Shown: piece after piece, positions 1-11,600 of the stretch
Layout of the letters: every line of letters starts with the position of its first letter
How positions within the stretch are numbered: position 1 is the first letter of the stretch
DNA from: Terfezia claveryi
Taxonomy: Eukaryota; Ascomycota; Pezizomycetes; Pezizales; Pezizaceae
DNA: 41,055 nucleotides
Assembly (NCBI GenBank): GCA_015179025.1
Contig: WHUX01000344.1
Span: 1-41,055, forward strand
Reading direction: 5' to 3'
Translations under genes and position numbers: made by a program
Notes under the pieces: model-generated
The model's input: the letters and a program-made list of their open reading frames with translations, nothing else
Databases searched by the model: none
What the model was told of the DNA's origin: nothing

Positions 1-1
1 T

Positions 2-94
2 ACCTGGCAACCTGGGGAAGACTTGGAAAACACATAGGACTTGGTTACCCTGTTAAACCAACAATACTTGAGGAAACCTCACCAAGTTAAATGA
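2..94 (+). pseudogene. Gypsy-1 pol remnant: chromodomain tail
   Basis: This is the last 30 codons of a Gypsy-1 polyprotein. The frame starting at base 2 reads TWQPGEDLENT, then an in-frame TAG at 35-37, then DLVTLLNQQY, ending at TGA 92-94. It aligns with the chromodomain end of the younger copy (TWQPAEDLENTQDLVTLFHQHY near 23420-23500). The stop stands where that copy has CAG, a C-to-T change. The chromodomain of fungal chromovirus integrases steers integration to chromatin. Only the 3' end lies in the window. Confidence 0.85.
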
Positions 95-220
95 TGTCAG
101 ACCTTTTGCATTCTTATTGTTGTTTGGAGTTGGGGTTCTTGTTTCTACCCTTGTTGTTGTTTTGTGTATTGATTTTGCCGGTTATCGTGCCCAGGCCTCC
201 TAGTCGCTAGAGCTCCAGCC

Positions 221-234
221 TAAAGGGGGGATAG
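221..234 (+). other. Polypurine tract of the Gypsy-1 copy
   Basis: A purine run (TAAAGGGGGGATAG) directly abuts the LTR start. The same tract stands at 23719-23731 before the 3' LTR of the young copy. It would prime plus-strand DNA synthesis in reverse transcription. Confidence 0.8.
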
Positions 235-794
235 TGTAACAACCGTGTATTCAGTTGTCATCACCTGCGATCGCAGATGACGGGTCATTGCCATTGTTGT
301 CTTTATCATCACCTGCGATCGCAGGTGATGGGTTATTGTTATCATTACCTTGCTTGGCTTCCGAGATAGAGAAGCTTATTTCCTCCATTGACCTGGCTAG
401 GTTATGTATATATAGAGCCTGTCCCTCATACTGTCATTGGATCCCCATCCAACGTCTTGTATACCCAATACAGGACCTTGCTTCTCCCAGCGCTTGTGCA
501 CCTCTCTTGTGTACATCCTTGTCTTATACAAACAACTCTGCACTACAGCCGCCTCCCTTGACATATTCGGCAACTGCCTCCGCATGTCTCGTATCCCTTG
601 CTCTCTACCTTTCTTGCCTCTTGTCCTTGCCCCCCGTCTCAGCCTTCCCCTAGTCACACACATAGCGTTCCAACGTGTGTCTTACCCTAGCCTTTCCCCA
701 GATCACACACGTAGCGTTCCTACGTGTGCAATTGCCCCTTTCCACTTCCCCGGTGTACCCCTTGGTCGCCTTGTCCCCCAGAGCCCTCGTTACA
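235..794 (+). repeat. 3' LTR of a Gypsy-1 copy (variant U3)
   Basis: This 560-bp LTR starts TGTAACAACC after the polypurine tract and ends GTTACA. Its second half (from about 428, ATCCCCATCCAACGTCTTG) matches the young LTR at 17965-18534. Its first 170 bp do not match: they hold two copies of a roughly 50-bp unit built on a CACCTGCGATCGCAGGTG-type palindrome, including a perfect 24-bp palindrome at 307-330. A TATA-like TATATATAG lies near 408-417. The upstream LTR is outside the window, so no target duplication can be tested. Confidence 0.88.
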
Positions 795-796
795 AC

Positions 797-992
797 AGAG
801 TTGTTTCTTAAGTCTTTTGTATCTTTTATGTCTCTAAAGTGTCTCCTAAGTATCTCTTATGTATGTCCTGGTGTCTTCCAGTATCTCTAGGAGACACTAA
901 GAGATATTCTGCTAATCGTGGAGATACATTTTGTCTCCAATGGCATTACTATCTTTAGAGATACCAGAGGTAAACTATTTTCTTTCCTGATA
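797..992 (-). mobile_element. Truncated small TIR element (GTCTCC family)
   Basis: This is the reverse-orientation relative of the elements at 1213-1460 and 10494-10741: dense GTCTCC/GGAGAC hexamers, ending TTTTCTTTCCTGATA, which is the mutated complement of the CATCAGGAAAGAAAA terminus. The other end is missing exactly at the Gypsy-1 LTR boundary, so the retrotransposon probably inserted into this element. It has no coding capacity. Confidence 0.7.
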
Positions 993-1212
993 CACTTTTG
1001 GTAGATATCCCTATACTCTTGAAAGTCCTACTGATTTTACAAGTATTATAATACATAGCAGTCTATACTAGCATCATACTTTGACTTGTAATTGAGGTAT
1101 ATACTATTCTTCCAAAGCTCTCTTTCAAGAGGTATTTACTTTATTTTTTTCAGCTTTCTACAGAGTGCTAGATCTAAATAATTCTCAAGAAAGATTATAG
1201 TCTATAGATATT

Positions 1213-1460
1213 CATCAGGAAAGAAAATAGTTTGTCTTTAGTGTCTTTAGAGATAGTAATACTACTGGAGACAAGATATGTCTACACAATTGGTAGAATG
1301 TTTCTTAGTGTCTTCTAAAGATACTGAAAGACACCAGGAGACATATAGGAGACAAGTAGAAGATACTTAGGAGACATAAAAGACACAAAAGATACAAGAG
1401 ACAACTCTATCTCCTAGAGACACCATTTGGCATTCTGATGTCACTTTTTTCTTACTGATA
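1213..1460 (+). mobile_element. Small non-autonomous TIR element (GTCTCC family)
   Basis: This 248-bp element begins CATCAGGAAAGAAAATAG and ends TTTTTTCTTACTGATA, giving imperfect terminal inverted repeats of about 14 bp. It is flanked by TT on both sides (1211-1212, 1461-1462). The length equals that of the copy at 10494-10741. The interior carries many GTCTCC/GGAGAC-type hexamers, several changed by C-to-T. It has no ORF and looks like a MITE whose transposase is elsewhere. Confidence 0.75.
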
Positions 1461-2935
1461 TTATTTAAAGTATATGAATCCTTTTCACATTACTAGCTAC
1501 TTTCTACTAGGTTCCAAATTCATATTTGTAACTACCAAAGTATCTAAAGCAAATGTACCTACTGCTCAAATAAGTTAGAAAAATGTATTTTATCTATTTG
1601 TAGTAGGAAGATATTTTAATAATAGGCAATAATATCATCACATTTATGACTATCTACATATATTTTTTTTTGAACATTTTTCCATTAAAATTAAAGATTA
1701 TTTTGCTATATCTCAGCAGTTTATTCAGAAATTAAATACTTACAATCTTTTACCCTATCAATTATATCCTCTTCTTTCAAATACTTATTCACTACTTTAG
1801 CTAACTCATGCAAAGTTAATTTTTTACTAACAGCTCTGATATAGTCTCATATAGTTAGAAGGACTCCCTCATAAGTTAATTAGTTTGAAACTATAGAGAA
1901 GGTACTATGTATTTTAACTTGAATATATTGAGAAGAAATTTAGGAATCTCTTCTAGTACATATCCCCATACTATTTTTTTACTATTACTGCAAGTATCAG
2001 TGAAAAATAATAATAGTAATCTTTGACTCTATAATTTCTGAAGTTGAAGCTATTGAAATAAGAGAACTATATTGGAATGATGGAGATTTTGAGCTATAGG
2101 TGTATATTTTGAAGAAAGTAGAGCTTTAAGGTCATTTATAGTACTTTGTAATAGATTACAAATTATGAGTAAGTTAGAGTTAGTATTGACTATAGCTTTT
2201 AATTCAAAAAACTCTGCAATTTTAGAGGTATTGGTAGCTGCATGCTATAAATTAGCTTGCTTTTTTTGAGTTTAGTATAATATTATATGAGACTGTTAAA
2301 CCTCTGACTGGTATTTGAAACTGGATTCTTTTGAGTCCAAGTTCAAGTTAGTTATAGCTATCAAGTATACTAAAGCATCTTCTTCTATAATGATTTTTTT
2401 ATTAATATCTACCCCAAACTCTAAATTCTCTACTTTACTATTAAAATAACGTTCTGCAGCTGTATTACTATTGTTAGATAGTACTCTTTAAGCTTTATAA
2501 GCTTCAAAAGCTTTTACAGTGAAAGTAATATATGCTTTTCACTTTTTACTAAATGGAATCATTGTTCAGTAAGGTTGGGAATCTACTTTAAGTCACAACC
2601 AAAAAAATAAAAAATAAAAAACTCTATTAACTAAAGCTTAGGAATCATAATATATTTTACCAAGACTTGTACTCTTCTGACTGCTGGCACTATACCTATG
2701 AAAAGAGAGGGTGAATGTGCTCTTTTATTCTATGAGTTTGTATAGCTCTGAAAATATATATCAGTTAACATAGCCAAGAAATATATATTAATTAGTTAGA
2801 AAGTATATTTGCATATGCTAGAGTGATAGATCAATATATGTATGTTTCAGGCTACATGTACCTACTAGCTATAGATTTACTGAAGTAGATAATAGGTTTA
2901 TAGAAGATGAACTCTGATAGCAGGCTTATTTATAT
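1461..2935. other. AT-rich decayed DNA, no gene seen
   Basis: About 1.5 kb of AT-rich sequence with stops in all frames. I see no usable ORF, tandem repeat or recognisable element. It resembles the other TpA-rich decayed tracts of the window, so very old mutated repeats are likely. Confidence 0.6.
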
Positions 2936-3432
2936 AGACTTATATATATGAGAAACTCATATTTTTGAAACTTATATATATATATATATAAAACTCATAC
3001 TTTGGAGATATATATATATATGTATAATAATCTCATGCTTTTGAGGCTTATTAGTATATATGTGAGAACTTTATGCTTTTAAAGATATATATATATATAT
3101 ATATATATGTAATAATCTTATGCTTTTGAGGCTTATTAGTATATATGCCAGAACCTCATACTTTTAGAAATATATATATATATATATATATATGAAAATC
3201 TCGTGCTTTTGAGGCTCATTAAAATATATATGAGAAACTTATGGTTTTAGAGACATATATATATATAAAAATCTTATACTTTTGAGGCTTATTAATATAT
3301 ATGTAAGAAACTTATACTTCAGAAGATATATATATATATATATATATGTAAGAATCTCATAATTGTGAGATATATATATATATATATGAGAACCTTATAC
3401 TTTTGGAGATATATTTAAATATGTATATATAT
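2936..3432. repeat. Module K: (TA)n-separated minisatellite, decayed
   Basis: Runs of (TA)n alternate with a 20-25-bp motif, here GAATCTCATGCTTTTGAGG or GAGAACTTATGCTTTTGGAG, about ten times. The best preserved forms, in the palindrome at 32261-34577, read GAAACTCGTGCTTTTGGAGA. C-to-T decay explains most differences. Tyr-Ile repeat ORFs here are only translated (TA)n. Confidence 0.75.
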
Positions 3433-3735
3433 GTTCTGGTCCGTTCCAGGATCCGGGCCATACCAGTATGGCCCGGTCCATACCGGTATGGACTGGATAT
3501 CGCAATGGACCAGGCCGTTACAGGATTAAATTGTTCAATATTACGGATAGCAACAAGGATTTACCACAACACCACAGTGGCCACAGCGATATTAAAAGTA
3601 CTAAATAGGGACATATCGGATATGAAGGTAATTTTGTAGCAACATTTGGTCAAAGAACATCGGAGATAACATAAGTGACCTATCAAAGAAAATACTCAGT
3701 AGAGGTATACCCGAAATGAAGGTTATTATGTAGAG
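3433..3735 (+). repeat. Module C copy 1, with tail type 1
   Basis: It starts GTTCTGGTCCGTTCCAGGAT and holds ACCGGT- and ACCAGT-centred palindromes (GCCATACCAGTATGGC type). A conserved non-repetitive stretch follows (TTGTTCAATATTACGGATAGC ... GACATATCGGATATGAAGG). Other copies start near 5381, 15030 and 17547. The tail from 3684 (ACTCAGTAGAGGTATACCCG) is shared with the 17547 copy but not with the 5381 and 15030 copies, which run into module D. 3736-3890 shows nothing recognisable. Confidence 0.8.
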
Positions 3736-3890
3736 AAACATTAGGTCAAAGAACAAGAGGTTGTAGCATACGCAATAGTAGTCTTTAAAGATTACGATAC
3801 CATAACTTCTTTGTAACAAACACAAGTGTTTTAACCATTGCTTTGCTTAATTACACTCTTACTGGTCTCTACAATAATATACTCTTACCA

Positions 3891-4231
3891 CCAGCGGAAG
3901 CATGCAAAACACCATTATCTAGAGCCAGCGGAAGCATGAATTGCATGTATATATAGAGGCTGAAAAGCCATCATTTCTATATGTTTGTCTTCTCATTCGT
4001 TTCCCATATATAGGTATTTCCTCCTTTGTGCTAGGTTTTGCCAATTGCAGGAGAAGCCCCAACCGATGCGGCGGGATGATTATAGGTAAGACATGTAATC
4101 TGGTTTTAAGACAGCGCTAGTTGATCCAATGGCTGGCGGCAAGACACGGCAAGTCCCTATTTCCAAGGTGTGCCCGGCTGGGACTTAGAGCTTTCTCCTG
4201 TTCATTCCTTCCAAATAATTTTGCTTGCTCA
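3891..4231 (+). repeat. Modules G and H (short G)
   Basis: One and a half copies of a 34-bp unit (AAGCATGCAAAACACCA...CTAGAGCCAGCG) are followed by a conserved stretch of about 280 bp, also present at 16116-16390. That stretch contains TGTATATATAGAGGCTG, TTTCCTCCTTTGTGCTAGG and GGTAAGACATG. The TATA-like box resembles the one in the Gypsy-1 LTR (TATATATAGAGCCTG), so H may carry a promoter; this is inference. A 70-codon ORF from 4121 runs into the module I repeats and is not convincing. Confidence 0.65.
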
Positions 4232-4500
4232 ATTCTACCTGGTTTGCTTGCTCATTTTCTCGCTCATTTGCTCACTCATTTTCTCGCTCATTTGCTCGCT
4301 CATTTTCTCGCTGATTTGCTTGCTCAATTCTAGGCTGATTTGCTCACTCGATTGTATGCTGATTTGCTCGCTCGATTGTAGGCTGATTTCCTCTCTCAAT
4401 TCGGTAATATCCTTGCTTAATTCTCTACTGATTTCCTCGCTCAATTCTAGGGTGATTTCCTCGCACAATTCTAGGCTGAGTTGCTTGCTCAATTCTAGCA
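4232..4500. repeat. Module I: 24-bp minisatellite
   Basis: About eleven imperfect copies of a 24-bp unit near GCTGATTTGCTCGCTCGATT plus CTAG. Since 24 is a multiple of 3, long periodic ORFs arise on both strands (LICSLDCR-type and EQISLELS-type 8-residue repeats). These are by-products of the repeat. Confidence 0.85.
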
Positions 4501-4960
4501 GATATCTAGGTTAATATGGACAGTGAATTGTAGGCTCATATGGACGGCGAATCTAAGATTCTAGAGACGCGGATGTGAAGGCTGGTACAGATGGGGGTTT
4601 TGGGGTGCAGCGTGTTAGATAGCCTTATTAGATAATAATGAGAATAAAATGGATTATTTCAAAATGCATATAATGCAAATGAACTACAAGAACAAGCGCG
4701 GTAGCGTGAGCGCGGACTAATGAATCTAGGAATATGGTATCCAATGATTTACATTGGTTAGGCCAAATAAGTTGGGTGTGCGTAAGAAAATATAAGAAGA
4801 TATTAATATTTATGCCATCCCGGAACGGTCTGGGTAATCTCGCAATCTCGCAATGGCCCGGTCCATACCGGTATGGGGGGCCATACCGGTATGGCCCGGG
4901 CAATCCTGGAACGGCCCGGTCTATACCGGTATGGCCTGGAATCCTGGAACGGACCAGAAC
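4501..4960 (+). repeat. Module J, ending in inverted arm of K
   Basis: A conserved spacer (GGTACAGATGGGGGTTTTGG, GATAGCCTTATTAGATAAT) shared with 16863-17393 and 24796-25246. Its end is rich in CATACCGGTATGG palindromes, including a perfect 18-bp one at 4879-4896. The last 22 bases (GAATCCTGGAACGGACCAGA...) are the reverse complement of the start of module C at 5381, so J and C form inverted arms around the AT-rich K module. Confidence 0.78.
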
Positions 4961-5380
4961 ATATATGTAAGAATCTTATACTTTGGAAATATGTCTATAT
5001 CTATATAAGAGACTTGAGCTTTGGAGATATATATATATATATATATATACAAGAATCTTATACTTTTGAAGCTAATTACTATATATACAAGAAACCCATG
5101 CTTAAAGAAACATATATATATATATATATATATGTGAGAATCTCGTACTTGGGAGATATATATATATATATGAGACACTTGTACTTTTGGATATTTATAT
5201 ATATATATGCAAGAATCTTATACTTTTAGAGACATAAATATATATATATATATATAAGAATCTTTTACTTTTAAAGCTTATTAATATATATATAAGAAAC
5301 TTATGCTTTTGGAAATATTTATATATATATATATATTTGAGAATTTTGTACTTAAGAGATATGTATATATATATATATAT
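4961..5380. repeat. Module K copy 2
   Basis: (TA)n tracts alternate with AAGAATCTTATACTTTTGAAG-like motifs, as in 2936-3432. It lies exactly between inverted arms in J (to 4960) and C (from 5381), forming the loop of a potential giant hairpin. Tyr-Ile ORFs here are artefacts. Confidence 0.75.
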
Positions 5381-5600
5381 GTTCTAGTCCGTTCCAGGAT
5401 CCGGGCCATACCAGTATGGACTGGATATCCCAACGGACTAGGCCATTACGGGATTAAATTGTTCAATGTCATGGATAGCAACAAGGATTTACCACAACAC
5501 CACAGCAGCCATAGTGACATTAATAGTACTAAATAGGGACATATCCGATATGAAGGTAATTTTATAGTAACATTTGGTTAAAGAACATCTGAGATGCCTA
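5381..5600 (+). repeat. Module C copy 2
   Basis: It starts GTTCTAGTCCGTTCCAGGAT, with a GGGCCATACCAGTATGG palindrome, then the conserved C core (GATAGCAACAAGGATTTACC, GACATATCCGATATGAAGG). Unlike copy 1 it continues into module D, like the 15030 copy. Confidence 0.8.
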
Positions 5601-5935
5601 TTGTTATACTGGATTAGGGCTACACCCATGTATGAATTCAATATAAGAGCTAGCAGGATATTAAGCAAGTGGGGGATTGAGCAAGTGGATATGAGGATTG
5701 AGCAAGTGGGGGATTAAGCAAGTAGGTATGGGGATTGAGTAAGCAAGGAATTGGGTAAGCGGAGGATTAGGCAAGCGGGAGATTGGGCAAGTGGAGGATT
5801 GAGCAAGCGGGAGATGACAGAGCTTTTCTTATGTATATATTCTGGTCTGTTAACACAATGCTCGGAGTAGAAGATTTCTTATATTCCCTGAAAATACTAA
5901 TTGTCTACAATCGCCACTTCTACAGTGTTAGAATA
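5601..5935 (+). repeat. Modules D and E
   Basis: After a short linker (TTCAATATAAGAGCTAGCAGG) come about ten copies of a unit of roughly 16 bp near GGGATTGAGCAAGTGG (D, about 5662-5818). A unique stretch E follows (TTCTTATGTATATATTCTGG, ACACAATGCTCGGAGTAGAAG). The same linker-D-E order is found at 15261-15610. Confidence 0.78.
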
Positions 5936-5944
5936 CCCAAAGTG

Positions 5945-6530
5945 CTGTTATGAGATATCTCTATTATATATATATAGATACAGGTATAGTTAGGTATATG
6001 AACTCACAAGAAAACTAGTAAACCTTATATGAATACCTAGCTGATTGCCCCTAGAACATTCCAGGTATAGTTGTGAGATATTCTCTATCTATATATATAG
6101 TCACAGGTATAGGCATATAAATGAACTCACCTGAAAACTGGCAGACATTATATGAGGGCATTACTAAGTTCTCTTAGGACTCTATTAGGATATCCCCTAT
6201 CAATACATATAGATATAGCTAGGTATATGAACTCACTAGAAAACTAGTGGACTCTATATAGAGGTATTGGTAATTGCTCTCAAGACTCTATAAAAGTACT
6301 CCCAAGATATTCCCTATTAATATATATATAAATAGCTAGGTATATAAACTTACTGAAAAACCAGCAAACTCTATTTAGAGGTATTGCTAATTGCTCTTGG
6401 GACTTTACAAGTGTACTCCCGAAATATTCGCTAATAATATGCATAGATATAGATAGGTATGTGGACTCACCAGCAAAACCATAGACTCTGTGGGATTGCC
6501 TAGCTAATTGCTCTACTATTAGAGGTTGGT
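5945..6530. repeat. Tandem repeat, period about 107-120 bp
   Basis: About five diverged copies of a unit around TAGGTATATGAACTCACTAG, GAGGTATTGCTAATTGCTC and GATATTCCCTATTAATATAT. The GGTATATGAACTCAC core recurs near 5992, 6111, 6231, 6338 and 6455. It is non-coding and differs from the other modules. Confidence 0.7.
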
Positions 6531-6903
6531 TATGGTAGTGGATAACTATATTAGCAAGGGCAGTTACTACTTTGGAGACTGCTAAGGTCTGGAAATAGCT
6601 GGATTGTAGGAGGTATATATACAGGAAAGAGTTCTAGTAGAATTTATAATGGAATGGTTTAGTGAAAGTACAAATATAGCTTATTAGTATATATACAAGC
6701 TCAAGTTCATATAGTGCATGCAATATATTACTTATATTTGGCTGCTTTTGCCTAAATGCCTCTTTCTGCCTAGCTGTATTTGCCATACTATAAGGAAGTT
6801 ACATTCCATTTTCCAATGAAATGTAACTCCTGTTATATACCAACTTTTAATTTAATGGAATAATCTATTATAAGGCCGCTAGTATTGGCTAGCAAATAAT
6901 AAT
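6531..6903. other. AT-rich spacer with a small hairpin
   Basis: No gene seen. 6797-6828 is an inverted repeat with 14-bp arms (AGTTACATTCCATT / AATGAAATGTAACT, one mismatch) around a 4-base loop. The stretch ends with the ATAAT target duplication (6899-6903) of the next element. Confidence 0.55.
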
Positions 6904-7485
6904 TGTTACAACCATGTACTTAGTTGTCCTTGTCATCATCTGTAATATAGGTGATAGGCTATTGCTATTATTGTCTTTGTCATTACCTGTGATTATAGGT
7001 AATAAGTTATTGTTATTATTACTCTAAACATTACCTATAATGTAGGTAATAGGTTATTGCCATTATTGCCTTTGTCATTACCTGCAATTGTAGGTGATAG
7101 ATTATTATTACTTTGCTTGGCTTTAGGAATAAAGATCTTGGGAAGCTTATTTCTTCTATTACCTTAACAAGATTATATATATATAGACCCTGTCCCTCAT
7201 ACTATTATTGTATCCCTATCTAATATCTTGTATACCAAATATAGGACCTTGCTTCCCTCTACAAAGGTTTGCCCTCTTTGTATACTCCTTACTATTACTT
7301 TCCTTTGCCTCTCCGTGCCTTGCCTCTCTGAACAACTCTATAGTACAGCTGCCCCTCTCTAATATACAAGACAACTGCTTCCATGTATCTCTTACTCTAT
7401 GCCTCTTGCCTCTTACCTCTTGCTTCAGCCCTGTCTCTATCCCAGCATACCACTTGGTCACCTTGCCCCTCAAGTTGTCATTATA
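6904..7485 (+). repeat. 5' LTR of decayed Gypsy-1
   Basis: Starts TGTTACAACC, ends ATTATA (from TTACA). The U3 holds four decayed copies of the roughly 50-bp palindromic unit (CATTACCTGTGATTATAGGTAATAAG type), twice as many as the LTR at 235-794; the young LTR has none. A TATATATATATAG box lies near 7174-7187. R-U5 matches the other LTRs. Confidence 0.9.
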
Positions 7486-7521
7486 CTATATTAGATCCTT
7501 TGGACCAACTGGTATGCAGTT

Positions 7522-8696
7522 ATATCAGGAGCAGCTCTCCTACCACCTAGTGTCAGGTTCTAGACTTGGAGAAGCTCCCCTATACCCTCAGGCCTGAATA
7601 AATTGAATGCCTATCATCAACAAATCATTGACGTCTTTAAAGCTATGGATGCCATTGGGGCTAAACATAATAACAGACTGGCCATAGCTAAATAAAAGTT
7701 GAGATCTAGCGATTAGGAAATTATAGTCCTCCAGACCAATTTTGATCATGTGAACTTAGCTCTAGCTAATGAATGGACTATAGTCTAAAACCTTAGCTAT
7801 ACCCCATAGAATCTCATAATACTAATAGTAGCTAGTAGCAATAAGACGGAAAGCATTCCAACTTCCTCTAAGTTTAATAAGGATTGCATTCATCTACGAG
7901 CCTGAAAGAATTTAGTAAATATTAAGCTAAATAAGGATTCTACCAGATTCTAATTAAAATAATATCGACTAGTATACATTTTCATCTTGCAGTAGGAAAA
8001 AGCTTGTGACTAGATCTAGCCATATATCCTTGAAACTGAATCAAGCTCAATGATATCTTGGCCCTTTTCATAATCCTGAATAGGGTGTTTGGGGACTACA
8101 ATACTATTGGCACTGCCAGTAGAGTCCTCTGATCTCTCAAGCAGAAAAACAACAATCTGTCCACTTATATAGAAAATTCTCAAGACTAGTAGCCTATGTT
8201 CAGTGGAATGATAAGTCCAAACTATAGCAATTCTAGGAAGGACTAAATGACAAAATCCAGCAGGCCATAATTAGCCTACCAGAAGCCAAAACTATTAACA
8301 AGTTGATTGACCAGGCTTCCTGAGTAGAACAGCATATGTACTATCTCCACAACCACTCAATATTTAGGTCACAACCTATCCCCATAATCCTAGCTTGAGC
8401 AATACCATACTACTACCAAAACAGTACAGGCTAGCACTCCTACCAATAAATAACTATATCTATTATTAGTGGCTGTAGGGCCCACTCCTATGGATCTCTT
8501 GTTAGGAAGACCCTGCCTCACACAGAGATAAAGGGACCACTGCCATACTGATAGTTTGTGTATTGTATATGGAAAAAAGGACCACTTTATCATAGTATGT
8601 TTCCTTCACAAGAACCAATCTTTGGCTGCCCACGCCCTATCCGAATTACAGATTAAAGAGGTTAAAGAGTTAGGAAAAGGAAAGTGTCTTGTCTAG
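7522..8696 (+). pseudogene. gag: Decayed gag of Gypsy-1
   Basis: Collinear with the young gag (18571-19779). The start codon has become ATA (7522-7524, context GCAGTTATATCAGG against GCAGTCATGTCAGG). Many in-frame stops follow, such as TAA where the young copy has CGA. The zinc-knuckle region near 8550-8590 has lost at least one cysteine. The frame ends at a TAG (8694-8696) equivalent to the young gag stop. It would have encoded the nucleocapsid polyprotein. Confidence 0.85.
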
Positions 8697-11600
8697 CTAC
8701 TAATACTAGTAAGGGACCTACTTCAGGCTATTTATTTTTATATGCATTTTCTTTGCCTATACTTATATCTGTTAATGAATCTTGCTTGTTTAGTAAGTAT
8801 TTTATAGTAATAATAATTGTTAAATTCAATAGTAAAATAGTGGTAACAATAGTACTTATAGATTGTGGTGCTTTAGGAATTGTATTCATTAATCAGGATT
8901 TTATTAGTAAAAATTCCATAGTAATCTCTAAATTAAAGACTCCCTACTTTCTTGATGTTATTGATAGCTGCCCTATCTTGTTTGGAGCTATTACTTACCT
9001 TGTATACATGCCTAGTACTATTGAAGTCTGCTTGGAAAGTCCCTCGATATTTATGACTAAGTTCAAATACCCTATTGTTTGAGGGATCTCATTACTCTGA
9101 ATGTATAATATCTCTATTAACTTTGGCTCTTAAACATTGAATTTCAATAGTGGGTACTATAAGAAGTACTGTGGTGCCTCATAGACTGCTATTAAAGGAC
9201 TATGTGCTCTACTACCACCAGTAAAAGACCTTTGCTAGGTTGTTGTGGAAACCTCCTTACCAAAACTACTTAATATAAACTTCATTAGAGTAGGAGCTTT
9301 TGCCTAGCTCATTAGGAGGCATAAGCTGAAGGTGCATGCCCTCTCTATACATGATGTAAACTTGGAAATCAATAAGACAATGTCTAACGAGAAGTAGAAA
9401 TTCATAGTTCTAGATGAATACTATGAGTTTATTAACCTGTTGTTAGAAAAAGCCATAGAGAAGCTCACACCATACTAACTATATGATAATACTATTCCAC
9501 TATCAAAAGTAAAACCCTCGCCTATAGGCTCTTCTATGGAATATCTTGTTTGAAGCTGGAAGCTTTGAAAAAGTATTTAGAAGAAAACCTTAACAAGAGC
9601 TTTATTCCCTATAGCTCCTCACTAGTAGGTACTGTAGTTCTATTCATGAAGGAATCAGATAGCTCTCTTAGGTTATATATAGGTTACCATAGTCTGAATG
9701 AGATAACAGTTAAAAATAAGTACCTCTTACTACTAATCCAAGATATATTAACTAGGCTTTCTAAGGCAATATAGTTTACTAAATTGGATTTGAGAGGGGC
9801 ATACAATCTGGTATGAATTGCTGTAGGAGAGAAATGGAAACTAGACTTTTAGACATGATATAGGTAATTTGAGTAAAATATGATGCCTTTTGGCCTCATT
9901 AATGCACTAGCCGCTTTCCAGGACTTTATCAATAATACTCTACAGGATAGCTTAGATGTATTCTGAATGGCTTATCTTAACAATATCCTTATTTACTCAG
10001 ATTCCCTGGTAGAATATAAGATCCATATCAGCTAAGTGCTAAAAAGGCTAAAGCAAGTTGGGTTATACTTGAAGCTGGAAAAATATGAATTCAATATCTA
10101 AAAGGTAAAGTACTTGAGCTTGATTATAACTACAAAAGGAATTGGAATGGACTCTACCAAAGTCATAGCATTCTAGAAATGGGAAACCCCCACCAACCTC
10201 AAGTATCTGCAGGCCTTCCTAGGATTTGCCAATTTCTCTTGCTAGTTCATATTAGGTTATTCAAAGATTGTGGCATCTCTGAAAGTATTAACAAAATTGA
10301 AGGGCTTAGAAAAAAATCTGTAGTTCCATTGGAATCCTGTAGCCTAGTCAGCCTTCAAAAACTTTTAGGAAGCCTTTTATTCAGTGCCAATTCTAGCCCA
10401 ATTTGACCTTGACTACGAATGTATTATAGAAACAGATGCCTCCGACTATATTTCTACTATAATTATATCCCAGTATGTTGATAAAGTCTTCCACATCAGG
10501 AAAGAAAATAGTTTGTCTCCAGTGTCTCTAGAGACAGTATTGCCACTGGAGACAAGGTGTGTCTCCATGATTGGCAGAATGTCTCCCAGTGTCTCCAGGA
10601 GACACTGGGAGACACTGGGAGACATATGGGAGACACTTAGGAGACATCTATAAGACATAAAAGACACAAAAGACACCAGAGACAACCCTGTCTCCTGGAG
10701 ACACCACCTGGCGTCCCGATGCCACTTTTTTCTTGCTGATGCATCCCATGATCTATTTCTCTAAAAAGCACTCCATAGTAGAGTATAATTATGAAATCTA
10801 TAATAAAGAGTTACTAGCCATTATGCAAGCTTTTGAGGAATAGAGGGCCCACCTAGAGTCTGCAAAGGGGATTACTAAGGTCAATTCCGACCATAAGAAC
10901 CTAAAGTACTTCACCACTATCAAACTACTTAACTGACAGTAGACTAGGTGGTCATAGATCTTATTCTAGTTCAACTTTAAGATTAAGTACCAGCTAGGAA
11001 AAGCTGGGGAAAAACCAGATGCCTTAACTAGAAGATTAGGAGACCTTTGTAAAGGAGAAGATGAAAGGCTAAAGTATTAGAATTAGGTGGTACTGAAGCC
11101 CGAAAATCTCGATTTGGTAGCACATAGTCTGGCTAAGGTAGACCTCCTTATATAGATACTGTAGGCATATATAGAGAACCCCCCAGTTAAAGAAGTAATC
11201 ACTATAGTGGAATGTGGACAGCACTGTTATAGCAAGATTTCTCTAGCTGAGTGCACCACTTAGGATAGACTTCTGTACTACCTAGACTAGCTTTATATAC
11301 CTGAAGGGGAGCTACAGATGTAGCTAATTAAGGAACACCATGATACCAGTGCTACAAGTCACCCTAAAGTAGCCAAGATATTAGAACTGCTAGCTAAACA
11401 ATATATATAGATTAACTAATAGAAGGAGATAGAATTGTATATAGAACTGCCAGATTTGTAGGCATGTGAAACCTACTCATAATGTTCCTTACAAAACTCT
11501 AAATCCCCTAGAGATCACAGATTGACCCTGGCAATATCTGACTATTGACTTTATAACTGGGCTGCCAGAAGACTTAAGGTTTAACACTATTCTCATAGTG

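Noticed and set aside
4170..4514. Leucine/serine-rich repeat protein (LICSLDCR units)
   Set aside because: The 24-bp module I minisatellite is divisible by three, so any frame without a stop stays open; it is open on the opposite strand as well (4235-4492).
10384..10685. ORFs in the middle of the decayed Gypsy-1
   Set aside because: They run through the 248-bp TIR element; the apparent peptide repeats come from GTCTCC hexamers.
10492..10743. Tc1/mariner assignment of the small TIR element
   Set aside because: The duplicated dinucleotide is CA here and TT elsewhere, not TA, and the empty site in young Gypsy-1 reads CA.
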